Part shown: piece after piece, positions 43,939-53,700 of the stretch
Numbering within the stretch: the stretch's first letter is position 1
Layout of the letters: each line of letters begins with the position of its first letter
Origin: Streptomyces sp. DI166
GTDB taxonomy: Bacteria; Actinomycetota; Actinomycetes; Streptomycetales; Streptomycetaceae
Assembly (NCBI RefSeq): GCF_900091315.1
Contig: NZ_FLSP01000046.1
Location: 1 to 62,070, forward strand
Direction: 5' to 3'
DNA: 62,070 nucleotides
Position numbers and translations under genes: made by a program
Notes under the pieces: model-generated
What the model saw: the letters and a program-made list of their open reading frames with translations, nothing else
Database searches by the model: none
Told to the model about the DNA's origin: nothing

Positions 43939-46183
43939 GTGAAACGACGCAGAACCGCCCTGCTGTCCCTGACGGCCCTGCTGGCGACGGGACTCACCGC
44001 GCTGCCCGCCGCGCAGGCCGGAGCCGACGAGGTCGAGCAGCTCAGGAACGGCACCTTCGACACCACCACCGAGCCCTGGTGGACCACGAGCAACGTCACC
44101 GCCGAACTGTCCGACGGGCAGCTCTGCGCCGACGTCCCCGGCGGCACCACCAACCGCTGGGACGCCACCGTCGGACAGAACGACCTCACGCTGGTCGAGG
44201 GCGAGACGTACCGCTTCTCCTTCAGCGCGAACGGCGCGCCCGAGGGCCATGTGGTGCGCGCGATCGTCGGCCTGTCGGCGGCGCCGTACGACACCTACTT
44301 CGAGGTGTCGCCGCAGCTGAGCGTCTCCGGGAACGCCTACACGTACACCTTCACCGCGCCCGTCGGCACCACCCAGGGCCAGGTCGCCTTCCAGGTCGGC
44401 GGCAGCGCCGACGACTGGCGGTTCTGCATGGACGACGTGTCCCTGCTGGGCGGGGTGGCACCGGAGCCGTACGAGCCGGACACCGGTCCCCGGGTCCGCG
44501 TCAACCAGGTCGCCTACCTGCCCTCCGGACCCAAGAACGCCACCCTCGTCACCGACGCCACCGGGAAGCTGCCCTGGCAACTGCGCGACGCGCGCGGGAA
44601 GGTGGTGGCGCACGGCTGGACCGTGCCGCGCGGCACCGACGTCTCCTCCGCGCAGAACGTCCACTCCATCGACTTCGGCTCCTACCGCAAGCGCGGCAGC
44701 GGACTCACCCTGACCGTCGACGGCGAGACCAGCCACCCCTTCGACATCGACGCGGACGTCTACGGACAACTGCGCCTGGACGCGGCGAAGTACTACTACA
44801 CCCAGCGCAGCGGCATCGCCATTCGGGACGACCTGCGGCCCGGCTACGCCCGCCCCGCCGGCCACCTCGACGTGGCACCCAACCAGGGCGACGGCGCCGT
44901 GCCCTGCCAGCCGGGGGTGTGCGACTACACCCTCGATGTCACCGGCGGCTGGTACGACGCCGGGGACCACGGCAAGTACGTCGTCAACGGCGGTATCTCC
45001 GTATGGGAGTTGCTCAGCACCTACGAGCGCGCCCTGCATGCCCGCACCGGCGACCCGGCCGCGTTCAGGGACCGCACGCTCGCCATCCCCGAGAGCGGCA
45101 ACCGCGTGCCCGACCTGCTCGACGAGGTCCGCTGGGAACTGGAGTTCCTGCTGAAGATGCAGGTGCCCGAGGGGCAGCCACTGGCCGGTATGGCGCACCA
45201 CAAGATCCACGACGAGCAGTGGACCGGCCTGCCCCTGCTGCCGAGCGACGACGCGCAGAAGCGTGAACTGCACCCGCCGTCCACCGCCGCGACCCTGAAC
45301 CTGGCGGCCACCGCGGCCCAGGCGGCGCGCCTGTACAAGCCGTACGACCGGGAGTTCGCCGCGAAGGCCCTGAAGGCGGCGCGCAAGGCGTGGGCGGCGG
45401 CGCTGGCCCACCCCGACCCGCTACGCCTCCGAGAGCGACGGCATCGGCGGCGGCACCTACGCCGACAACAACGTCACGGACGAGTTCTACTGGGCGGCGG
45501 CCGAGCTGTATCTCACCACCGGCGAGAAGGAGTTCGCGAACCGCGTCCTCAACTCCCCGGTCCACACCGCCGACATCTTCGGCCCCCTCGGCTACGACTG
45601 GGCCCGCACCGCGGCGGCGGCCCGCCTCGACCTCGCCACCGTGCCGAACCGGCTCCCCGGCCGCGACAAGGTCCGCAAGTCCGTGATCAAGGGCGCCGAC
45701 GGCTACCTGGCCACCCTGAAGTCCCACCCCTACGGCATGCCCTACGCCCCCGTGGACAACGTCTACGACTGGGGCTCCAACCACCAGATCGCGCACAACG
45801 CCGTCGTCATCGCCACCGCCTACGACCTCACCGGAGCCGCCAAGTACCGGGACGGCGCGGTGCAGAGCATGGACTACCTGCTCGGCCGCAACGCCCTGAA
45901 CATCTCCTACGTGACGGGCTACGGCGAGGTCAGCGCACAGAACCAGCACGCCCGGTGGTACGCCCACCAGCTCGACCCGAACCAGCCCAACCCGCCCCGC
46001 GGAACCCTGGCGGGCGGGCCCAACTCCAGCATCCAGGACCCCTACGCACAGAGCAAACTCCAGGGCTGCGTGGGCCAGTTCTGCTACATCGACGACATCC
46101 AGTCCTGGTCGACCAACGAGCACACCATCAACTGGAACTCGGCGCTCACCCGGCTCGCCTCCTTCGTGGCGGACCAAGGATGA
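43939..46183 (+). pseudogene. Secreted GH9 cellulase with N-terminal CBM, one-base frameshift
   Basis: About 747 residues if joined. GTG 43939 has GAGGAG eight bases upstream. A signal peptide is followed by a CBM4/9-like domain (about 30-175), a cellulase Ig-like domain (PRVRVNQVAYLPSGPK near 190) and the GH9 barrel. GH9 motifs are TGGWYDAGDHGKYVVNGG near residue 335 and, at the end, WSTNEHTINWNSALTRL with the catalytic Glu. The frame breaks at 45417-45419 (CCC), where one extra C shifts the frame; without it the text reads HPDRYASESDGIGGGTY. This may be a sequencing indel or a real mutation. A CebR operator lies upstream. Confidence 0.85.
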
Positions 46184-46217
46184 CCCGCTGAGCCCGCTCG
46201 GGCGGCACACTGGGCCC

Positions 46218-47348
46218 ATGAACTCGCCCTTGCCGCAAGCAGATCCCCGCCGGACCAGCGTCGTGGTCGTGGGCCTGGACGCCTACGAGGCGGGGGCGCA
46301 CTGGGCCCTGGACGGCCCGGTGTCCGACGCGCTGCGGTTCGCGGACTGGTTCCTCGACCGCGGGGTGCCGCCCGAGCGCATCACCGCCCTGCTCTCCGCC
46401 CCGCCCGGACGGGCCGACGCCCTGCCCGAGGTGCCCTACCAGGTCCTCGGCGCGGACCGGGCCGACGTGCACCGCACCCTGCTGCGCACGCTCGGGGCGG
46501 AGGAGAGCGAACTGCTGTGGGTGGTGTGGGGCGGCCACGGCGTCGTGGACCCGGAGGGCAGACGGCGGCTGTTCTACGCGGACGCCACCGAACAGGACCC
46601 CCTCAACCTGGACTTCGACGCCCTGCTCGCCCACTACCGGGCGGCCCCCCGCCACCCCCGGCAGATCTGGCTGGTCGACGCCTGCCAGCAGCTCCACAAC
46701 CCCTGGCGCGCCCGGCGCAACCTGCCCCGCGAGGACTACGGCACCCCGATGCCCCGCACCGCCCGCGACCAGGCGGTCCTGTTCGCCACCCGCCCGGGCG
46801 AGGCCGCGCGCAACCTCTCCGGCACCCGTACCGGCCTGTTCAGCCGCGAGGCCCTGGCGGTCCTGACGTCCGACCCGGAGGCGTCCAAGGGCTGGCCCCC
46901 GGACCCCGCCCTGCTCATGGACCGCCTGCGCGACCGCTTCACCCGACTGCGCGCCGACGGCCACGCGGCGCAGACCCCCACCTACGTGTGGTCCCGCACC
47001 TGGGACGGCGACGAGGGCCAGCTCCTCTCCCGCGGCCGCCCCACACCCGACGCCCCCGACTCCGCCCCCGAGCTGACCCCCGACCGCCTGCGCGCCCTCA
47101 CCGACGCCCTCCTCGCGGTCGGCGAGTTCGTCGAACCCCAGGGCCGCGAGGAAATCCTCGGCCTGCTCCGCATCGGCGTCCGAGCCGCCATCCCCCGCCA
47201 CACCCGGCCCCGCCTGGACACGATCAGCATCCTCCGGACGTGCGCGCGACGCCCGGGGGCGCTCCAGGAGTTGGGGGAGGCGATCCTGCTGTGCGCCGGG
47301 GGGAGCGCTGAGGCGGAGCGGGCGCACCGGCTTCTGCAGGAGGCGTGA
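46218..47348 (+). CDS. Caspase-like protease with effector-associated domain
   Basis: 376 residues. The caspase fold is at about 14-255. The catalytic His107 is in WVVWGGHGVVD and the catalytic Cys156 in IWLVDACQQLH, the standard His...Cys pair. A C-terminal domain at about 285-376 (LRIGVRAAIPRHTRP, ISILRTCARRPGALQELGEA) resembles the effector-associated domain EAD2 of conflict systems. The VMAP-like protein at 55479 carries a similar domain, so the two may pair. It is first gene of a plus-strand operon with the peptide and HExxH genes. In known systems such caspases are suicide effectors. Confidence 0.82.
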   Translation: MNSPLPQADPRRTSVVVVGLDAYEAGAHWALDGPVSDALRFADWFLDRGVPPERITALLSAPPGRADALPEVPYQVLGADRADVHRTLLRTLGAEESELLWVVWGGHGVVDPEGRRRLFYADATEQDPLNLDFDALLAHYRAAPRHPRQIWLVDACQQLHNPWRARRNLPREDYGTPMPRTARDQAVLFATRPGEAARNLSGTRTGLFSREALAVLTSDPEASKGWPPDPALLMDRLRDRFTRLRADGHAAQTPTYVWSRTWDGDEGQLLSRGRPTPDAPDSAPELTPDRLRALTDALLAVGEFVEPQGREEILGLLRIGVRAAIPRHTRPRLDTISILRTCARRPGALQELGEAILLCAGGSAEAERAHRLLQEA

Positions 47349-47390
47349 GGCGGCACTGGAACCCGTCGACGTACCTTAGGATCTGGAGCC

Positions 47391-47573
47391 ATGTACGAGT
47401 CCCGTGATGCGGCGGAGTCCGCGAGCGTCGAGTCCTGGCTGCCGCGCCTTTCCCACCTGTCGCTGGACGAACTTCCCGAGGCCGGGCACGCCGCGCTGCG
47501 GCCCGCGACGGACACGCTGCTCGCCGGTGTCGACCGGCCCTTCAGTACCCGGGGCGGCAGCGAACCCAGCTGA
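47391..47573 (+). CDS. Small peptide, candidate RiPP precursor (FxSxx-like)
   Basis: 60 residues from ATG 47391, with GGAG near it. The leader-like segment LPRLSHLSLDELPEAGHAALR matches the style of FxSxx-COOH precursors (LSLxEL). The C-terminal part is FSTRGGSEPS. It does not end in exact FxSxx, so membership is not certain. The HExxH gene starts 14 bases after its stop, and the caspase ends 42 bases upstream. Context and shape make it the likely substrate of the HExxH enzyme. Confidence 0.6.
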   Translation: MYESRDAAESASVESWLPRLSHLSLDELPEAGHAALRPATDTLLAGVDRPFSTRGGSEPS

Positions 47574-47587
47574 GGAAGGACGTGTTC

Positions 47588-49414
47588 GTGCCCGCTTCGG
47601 ACGCGGCCTCCCAGGGCTCCAAGAGCAGCGCCCTGCGGCCCCACCGCCTCGACGAGCGCACCCTCGCCGAGCTGTGCTCCGCCGGGGAGTCACTGAGGGC
47701 GACCCGGGCCCTGCTGGACGCCGAGTACAGCCGACGCCTGCTCCTGCTGCGCGTCCTGGTCGACGAGGTGGCCTCCCGCCCCGCCGAGACCGGCCCGCTC
47801 CCCTCCGTGCACGCCGCCTGGGACCTGCTCGCCCGCTCCCAGCGGGCGGCGCCCGAGGCCGTGCACCGGCTGCTGATGGACCCGCAGACCGGACTGTGGG
47901 CGGCACAGGCGCTGCGCCGGCTGCGCGGCTCGCAGGAGGCCGACGGACCGCTCTGGTGCGATGTGGGCCAGCTGCACGCCCTGGCCGCCGCCGCGGCCGT
48001 ACGCGCCGGACTCGAGTTCCGGATCCGGGTCCCGGCAGTCGCCGGAGCCGTGCTCCTCCCCGGACTCGGCCGGGCCCACCTGGCCACCCCCGAGCCGTGG
48101 ACCACGGCCGAGGTGCACCGGCAGGACGGCGTCACCCGCATCCGTACCAAGGGCGCAGTCGTGGACGTACCGGCGCACGCCGCCGAGGACGCGCCCCACT
48201 GGTCCGGCCTGCGCCAACTGACCCTGAGCCACCGGGGACTCACCCTCGACCTCACCTTCGACGACCTGACCCGCTACCCCGTCATCGCGGGCACCGCAGC
48301 ACCCGACCGGCTGGACGGATCCGCGCTACGGCACTGGCGGCGCGGCCTCGAACGGGCGTGGGCGCTGCTGGTGGAGGACCACCGCGACAGCGCCGAGGCC
48401 CTCGCGGCGGGACTGTTCTCCCTGGTACCGCTGCCGCCCGCCGACCGCTTCCGGCCGCGCAGCGCCTCCGCCTCCGAGGCCTTCGGCTGCGTGACCATGT
48501 CCGCGCAGCACCCCCGCATCCCCGACGACGAGGCCACGGCGGAACTCGCGGTCACCCTCGTCCACGAGTTCCGGCACACCCTGCTCAACGGGCTGATGCA
48601 CCTCACCCAGTTGGCCGAGGACTGCCCCGACCTGTTCCGGGCACCCTGGCGGGACGACCCCAGACCCCTGACCGGGGTCGTCCACGGCGCCTTCGCCTTC
48701 TCCGGCGTCGCCCGGTTCTGGCGGACCCGCGCCGAGCGGGACCACGGCGCCGCCCGCGACCGCGCCCGCTTCGAATACGCCCTGTGGCGGCGCGAGTCCC
48801 GCGCCACGCTCGAACTCCTGCACCCCCACCCCGCGCTCACCGGCACCGGCCGCGTGCTGGTGCGCGGGCTGCTCGCGGACCTGCGGTCCTGGGACTCCGA
48901 TCCGGTGCCCGAGCCGGCACTGACCCTCGCCGAGCGGGCAGCCGCCCACCACCGTGCCGCCTGGCGCGCCCACCACCTGGTGCCGGACGGGCCGACCGTC
49001 CGCGCCACGACCGACGCCTGGCTGCGTGGCACCCCGCCGCCCCGTCCCGCGGGCGAGGAGCCCGGGTCCGTCGTCACCGACCCCGGCGGCTGCCGCATCG
49101 ACGCCTACGCCCATCTGGTCCGCCTGCGCATCACCGACCCGCCCGCCTTCGCGGAGACCGCCGACGGCGGCCCCCGCCCGAACGGCGTCACCCCCGCCGA
49201 CGTGGCCCACGTGGCGGGCGACCTGACCGAGGCCGCCCGCCTGTACGCCGAGGACACGACACGCCCGGCCGCCTGGGGCGGCCTGAGCCTGCTGCTCGGC
49301 GCCGAACGCCCCGAACTGCTGCGTGCCGTCTCCCGCTCCGTGACCGGCAGGGCCAGCCAGCCGCCGCCCCCGGCGGAGCTGACCCGCTGGCTGGCCGCAA
49401 CCGACGGCGCCTAG
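47588..49414 (+). CDS. HExxH-motif protein (putative peptide beta-hydroxylase type)
   Basis: 608 residues from GTG 47588, chosen because GGAAGGA lies seven bases upstream. The motif HEFRH is at about 326-330 (TLVHEFRHTLLNGLMHL), where two His and a later residue could bind metal. The family is the HExxH motif domain found with FxSxx peptides and sometimes fused to radical SAM FxsB; members have been linked to alpha-ketoglutarate-dependent peptide beta-hydroxylation. Here no radical SAM gene is present. It should act on the upstream small peptide (inference). The stop TAG lies in the CTAG next to the MITE. Confidence 0.75.
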   Translation: MPASDAASQGSKSSALRPHRLDERTLAELCSAGESLRATRALLDAEYSRRLLLLRVLVDEVASRPAETGPLPSVHAAWDLLARSQRAAPEAVHRLLMDPQTGLWAAQALRRLRGSQEADGPLWCDVGQLHALAAAAAVRAGLEFRIRVPAVAGAVLLPGLGRAHLATPEPWTTAEVHRQDGVTRIRTKGAVVDVPAHAAEDAPHWSGLRQLTLSHRGLTLDLTFDDLTRYPVIAGTAAPDRLDGSALRHWRRGLERAWALLVEDHRDSAEALAAGLFSLVPLPPADRFRPRSASASEAFGCVTMSAQHPRIPDDEATAELAVTLVHEFRHTLLNGLMHLTQLAEDCPDLFRAPWRDDPRPLTGVVHGAFAFSGVARFWRTRAERDHGAARDRARFEYALWRRESRATLELLHPHPALTGTGRVLVRGLLADLRSWDSDPVPEPALTLAERAAAHHRAAWRAHHLVPDGPTVRATTDAWLRGTPPPRPAGEEPGSVVTDPGGCRIDAYAHLVRLRITDPPAFAETADGGPRPNGVTPADVAHVAGDLTEAARLYAEDTTRPAAWGGLSLLLGAERPELLRAVSRSVTGRASQPPPPAELTRWLAATDGA

Positions 49415-49688
49415 GGCCTGTCGTTTGGATCAGCCTGGCTCTGATCGACGGTCCGTCGTGACTGAGCCGAGCGGGGGCGATGGGGGTGCCCCCGCGCGAG
49501 GTTGTTCGAGCGTGGGGGAGCGTGCAGCTGCAAGGCGGAGGAGGGAGTCGACGCGATGGGGGTCCCTCCCGCGCGAGCGAAGCCGAGCGTGGGGGAGTCG
49601 GCGACCGACGACAACGCGGCTGGGGGTCCCCCCTCTGGGGGAGTGCGTGCCAGACCCCGCGACGCCGGGATGATCCAAACGACAGGCC
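49415..49688. mobile_element. MITE-like element, copy 2 (274 bp) with nested repeats
   Basis: GGCCTGTCGTTTGGATCA and its exact complement form perfect 18-base ends, flanked by CTAG (49411-49414 and 49689-49692). It matches copy 1 at 36041 but has three extra blocks near 49476-49519, 49556-49597 and 49620-49643. These are G/C-rich palindromic units of the kind also seen at 20263. The element lies directly after the HExxH gene stop and does not interrupt it. Confidence 0.85.
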
Positions 49689-50645
49689 CTAGATGTATGG
49701 ACCCGCAGGGTTGTTGACGCGGCTGATGGGCGGGTGTCCGCCGAGTGCGGTGTGGCAGCGGTGGTGGTTGTAGGTGTGCAGGAAGTCTGACAGGGCTTCG
49801 GTCCGTTCGGTGTTGCTGGTGTAGGGCCGCTGGTAGGCCCATTCGTCGAGCAGAGTGCGGTTGAAGCGTTCGACCTTGCCGTTCGTCTGAGGCCGGTAGG
49901 CCCGGGTCAGTTTCCCTGTCGCGCCGAGGTCGGCCAGGACGGCCTTCCAGGCCAGGCCCTTGCGGTAGGCCCAGGCGTTGTCGGTGAGGACGCGTTCGAT
50001 GCGGGTGATGCCCTGGCTGTGGAAGAACGTGGCCGCGCGGGCCAGGAAGGCCGCGCAGGTCGCGACCTTCTCGTCGGGGTGGATCTCGCTGTAGGCGAGG
50101 CGGGAGTGGTCGTCGACGGCGGAGTGGACGTAGTCGAAGCCCATCTGGCTGCGGGTGGCCCGGCCGGCCTGGCGGCCCAGTGCCTTGTGGCCGCCACCGT
50201 CGGGGATCCTGCCGAGTTTCTTCACGTCGACGTGGACGAGCTCGCCGGGCCGGTCGCGTTCGTAGCGGCGGATGATCTGGCCGGTCGGGCGGTCGAGCCA
50301 GGCCAGCCGGTTCAGCCGGTGGCGGGTCAGGATCCGGTGGACGGTGGATGCGGGCAGTCCCAGGACCGGGCCGATCCGGGCGGGCCCGAGCTTGCGGGTC
50401 CGCCGCAGGTCGCAGACGCGTTCTTCCACCGCGGCCGGCGTCCGGTGCGGGGTCGTGCGCGGTCTGCTGGAGCGGTCGGCCAGGCCCGCATCGCCCTCGG
50501 CCCGCCAGCGGCGAACCCATTTGTGGGCCGTGGGCCTCGATATGCCCATCTCGGCCGCGACATGCGCGACCGGACGGCCGGAACGGACACGTTCGACCAG
50601 CAGCCGCCTGCCGTGAACGGTCAGCCGGGCATTACGGTGGGACAC
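49689..50645 (-). CDS. IS481 family transposase
   Basis: 318 residues from GTG 50645 with GGAGG five bases upstream. An N-terminal helix-turn-helix (VAHVAAEMGISRPTAHKWVRRW) precedes a DDE integrase core: VHVDVKKLGRI (first Asp), then RVLTDNAWAYRKG (second Asp) and NGKVERFNRTLLDEW (Glu). The TAG stop is not inside the element but in the target duplication (CTAG), so it is made by the insertion itself. A hairpin covers the ribosome site (50645-50668). Confidence 0.95.
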   Translation of the reverse strand: MSHRNARLTVHGRRLLVERVRSGRPVAHVAAEMGISRPTAHKWVRRWRAEGDAGLADRSSRPRTTPHRTPAAVEERVCDLRRTRKLGPARIGPVLGLPASTVHRILTRHRLNRLAWLDRPTGQIIRRYERDRPGELVHVDVKKLGRIPDGGGHKALGRQAGRATRSQMGFDYVHSAVDDHSRLAYSEIHPDEKVATCAAFLARAATFFHSQGITRIERVLTDNAWAYRKGLAWKAVLADLGATGKLTRAYRPQTNGKVERFNRTLLDEWAYQRPYTSNTERTEALSDFLHTYNHHRCHTALGGHPPISRVNNPAGPYI

Positions 50646-50714
50646 GAAGACCTCCGTGGAGGTCTTCGCCATGATCAAGACCAGTCGGCGTTAACAACGC
50701 TCGTGATCAATACA
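49694..50714. mobile_element. IS481-family insertion sequence (1021 bp)
   Basis: The ends start TGTAT in both directions and match at 21 of 29 positions. The 6-base CCTAGA at 49688-49693 and 50715-50720 is a direct target duplication and fits the NCTAGN preference known for IS481. The insertion used the CTAG at the right end of MITE copy 2. Inner genes: one transposase on the minus strand. Confidence 0.92.
50645..50668 (-). promoter_or_regulatory. Hairpin masking the transposase ribosome site
   Basis: CGAAGACCTCC and GGAGGTCTTCG are perfect 11-base arms with a 2-base loop. The 3' arm holds the GGAGG ribosome site and the first base of the GTG start. Transcripts that read in from outside would fold this hairpin and block translation, a known way for insertion sequences to keep transposase low. 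Confidence 0.7.
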
Positions 50715-50715
50715 C

Positions 50716-53700
50716 CTAGAGAGGGAGCGGGTCTATGTCGCAGTCCGCTCGGGTCTCCCAGTCCACGGCCTGACGTACCGCCGGATGGTCCGCGCCCAGC
50801 GCCCGGTTGAGCCGTTCCGCCGTCGCGGTGTGCCTGCGCTCCGCCTCCTCGTGCTCGCCGAGGGCCCGTAGATCCAGGGGGAGGTTCGCGGCGCAGGCCA
50901 GCGTGGACGGATGGTCCGCGCCCAGCACGTCGGTGGAGAGCGCGAGCGTCCGTTCGTCCAGCTCCCGGGCGGCCGCGTACTCGCCGAGGTCGTACAGGTC
51001 ACTGGCCAGGTTCGTGGCACAGACCAGCGACGAGGGGTGGCGCTCGCCGAGCACCCGGTGGAAGGCGCTCAAAGCTTGTTCGTCGATGGCCCGGGCGGCC
51101 TCCGGCTCCCCCATGTGCCGCAGCGTCACGGCGAGATCCACCTCGGCCGACAGGGTGTGCGGATGGGTTCTGCCGTACGTCTCGGCGTACTGGGCGTGGA
51201 TGCGAGTGCCCAGCTTTCGCGCGGTGGTCAGTTCGCCGGCGTGCCGGAGGTCGATGGACAGCTCCAGCGTCGAGGCCATCGACCCCGGGTTGTTCGCGCC
51301 GTACCGGGCGACGAGCGCGTCCTGCGCCTGCTCGGCGGTCTCCCGTGCCTCCTCGTGCCGGCCGGCCTTGCGCAGGGCCACCGCCAAGTGGCGGTGGTTG
51401 GACAGGGTGAAGGGGTTGACCTGCCCGAGCAGCCGCCCGCACCGGTCGGTGAGGTCCCGCTGGTGGGTCAACGCCGCGTGGTAGTCGCCCAGTTCACGGT
51501 CGTCCAGGATCAGACTGAGCCAGGTCACCAGGCTCACCACATGGTCCTGGCCGTACATCTGCTGCTTGCTGTGCCAGGTCCGCGCGTCCAGCCGGCGCGC
51601 CCGCGCGAACTGCCCGGCGAGCCGGAGGCTGACCCCCAGGTTGTGCGCCGCGCGCAGGGTCTCCGGGTCCTCCTCGCCGAGCTGGCGCAGATAGCGCTCG
51701 TGCACGGACTCCGACAGCTCCAGGGCGGCGGCGAAGTCGCCCTTCACACGCCGGTCGATGGCCACGTTCCCGAGCGCGTCCAGCGTGTCCTCGTGGTCCT
51801 CGCCGACGGTGCGGCGGTACGCCTCCAGCACCCGGTCGTTGACGGCGGACGACTCGGCGTAGCGGCCCATGCTGAGCAGCACCGCGCCCATCCACTTGGA
51901 CAGCTCCAGGGTCTTCGGGTCGTCCTCCCCGTCGCCCTGCCGCCAGGCCTCGTAGGCGGACTCGGCCAGGTGGAGCGCGGCCTCGTAGTTGCCCCAGCGC
52001 AGCAGGTACCGCACCTCGTTGATGACCAGCGTGCGCACATACGGGTCGGTGGAGCCGACGGCCTCGGAGACGACCAGGTGCGGGTACAGCTCGCCGTAGC
52101 GCGGCCACTGGGTGGCGTTGTGCGGGTCCCGGGGATCGTTGGCGGCCAGCAGCAGATGGATGCCGTTGCGCATGCGCTCCTGCTCGGCCTCCGTCATCCG
52201 GGCGATCAGGGCCGTCTGCACGAGCCGGTGCATCTGGAGGGAGTTGGCGCGGAAGTCGAAGCGGGCCAGGGAGTAGCGGCCGATCTCCCGGATGGCCTGG
52301 CCGAGGCGGATCGGATCGCGCAGCACCAGATCGAGTTCGGGGGTGATCGAGGTGCCGGGCAGTCCCGAGAACAGATTGCGCGAGATCGACTCCGGCGCGC
52401 AGAACGCGCACAGTTGCAGCAGCTGCATGGCGGCCGGGTTCCGGGTCTCCAGCTGGTCCAGGGACACGTTCCAGGCCGCGATGACCGGCAGTTGGTAGTC
52501 GAGCGGGGGCGCCAGCCCCAGCAGGTCCACCTGCTTCTCCTCCAGCAGGCGCAGGTATTCGTCCGCCGGCATGCCGGTCTCCGCCCGCCAGGCGGCGGCC
52601 TGTTCGAGGGCCAGCGGGAGGTCGCCGAGCGCGGTGGCGAGCCGGTCGGCCTCGTCGTCGGTGATGTCCGGGCCGCGCCGCCGCAGCAGCTCCACGCTCT
52701 CCTCGCGCCGGAAGACGTTCACCTCCAGCGGCTTGGCCACGCTCGCCCACTGCGGATTGCGGGACGTGACAAGGATGTTGCCCGGCCCGCCGAGCGGGAA
52801 GTAGGGGCGCACCGCCTCCGGGCTGTCGGCGTTGTCGAAGACCAGCAGCCAGTTGGCGTACGGCTCGCCCCGGCGCAGCGCCTCCAGCACCGCGGCCACC
52901 GACCAGGACGCCTCGTTCCCGGACTCAAGGCCCAGATGGTGCGCCAACTCCACCAGGGACAGGGCGATCTGGGCGGTGCGTTCGGCGGAGATCCACCAGA
53001 CGAGGTCGTACTCCGGCAGATGCCGGTAGACGTACTCGACGGCGAGCATCGACTTGCCGACGCCGCCCATGCCGTGCAGGGCGTTGGGGAGCACGGCCGT
53101 CGCCCTCTCCTTGCGGAGCCTGCGGTGCAGGGCGTCGAGCAGCTCCACCCGGCCGGTGAAGTTCGGATTGCGCGGCGGTACGTGGCCCCACACGGCCGGG
53201 CTGCTGTTGCCCCGCCGTTCGGTCGTCGGGGCCGCCCCGGAAGGGACGTCGGTACGCGGCTGCTTGGTCGGCTGGTTCACCAGGTCCTCCTGCTTCCGCA
53301 GGTACGAAGGGGACGGCCCGCAGGCCGCGGCGTCGGGCGGCTGGGGCGCGGCGGTCAGTTGCTCCAGCGCCCGCGCCTGGGCGGCATGCGGACCGGATAC
53401 GGCGTGCAGTACGGCGATCTGGGGTTCCGCCCAGGCGCGGGCCTCCGCGCCGGACCTCAGCGGAATGAACGACTCCGTGCCGGTCAGCAGCGCGGGCACC
53501 TGCCAGCGTCCCCGGGCGGACTCCCCGAGGGCCTCCGCGACCAGGTCGACGACCAGCCGGAGTTCCTCGGTGCGTCCGGCGGCCAGCAGCTCGCCGCGCA
53601 CACCGGGGGCGAAGTCGTAGGCGAGCGGCGGCCCTTCGGCCGGGGGCGGTCCGGTGCGCGGGTGGACCAGCCGGTGGGTGAGCAGCTGGGTGAAGTCGAA

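Noticed and set aside
49411..50520. Minus-strand 369-codon frame across MITE and IS481
   Set aside because: It runs through the non-coding MITE in a frame other than the transposase and has shadow-type composition.
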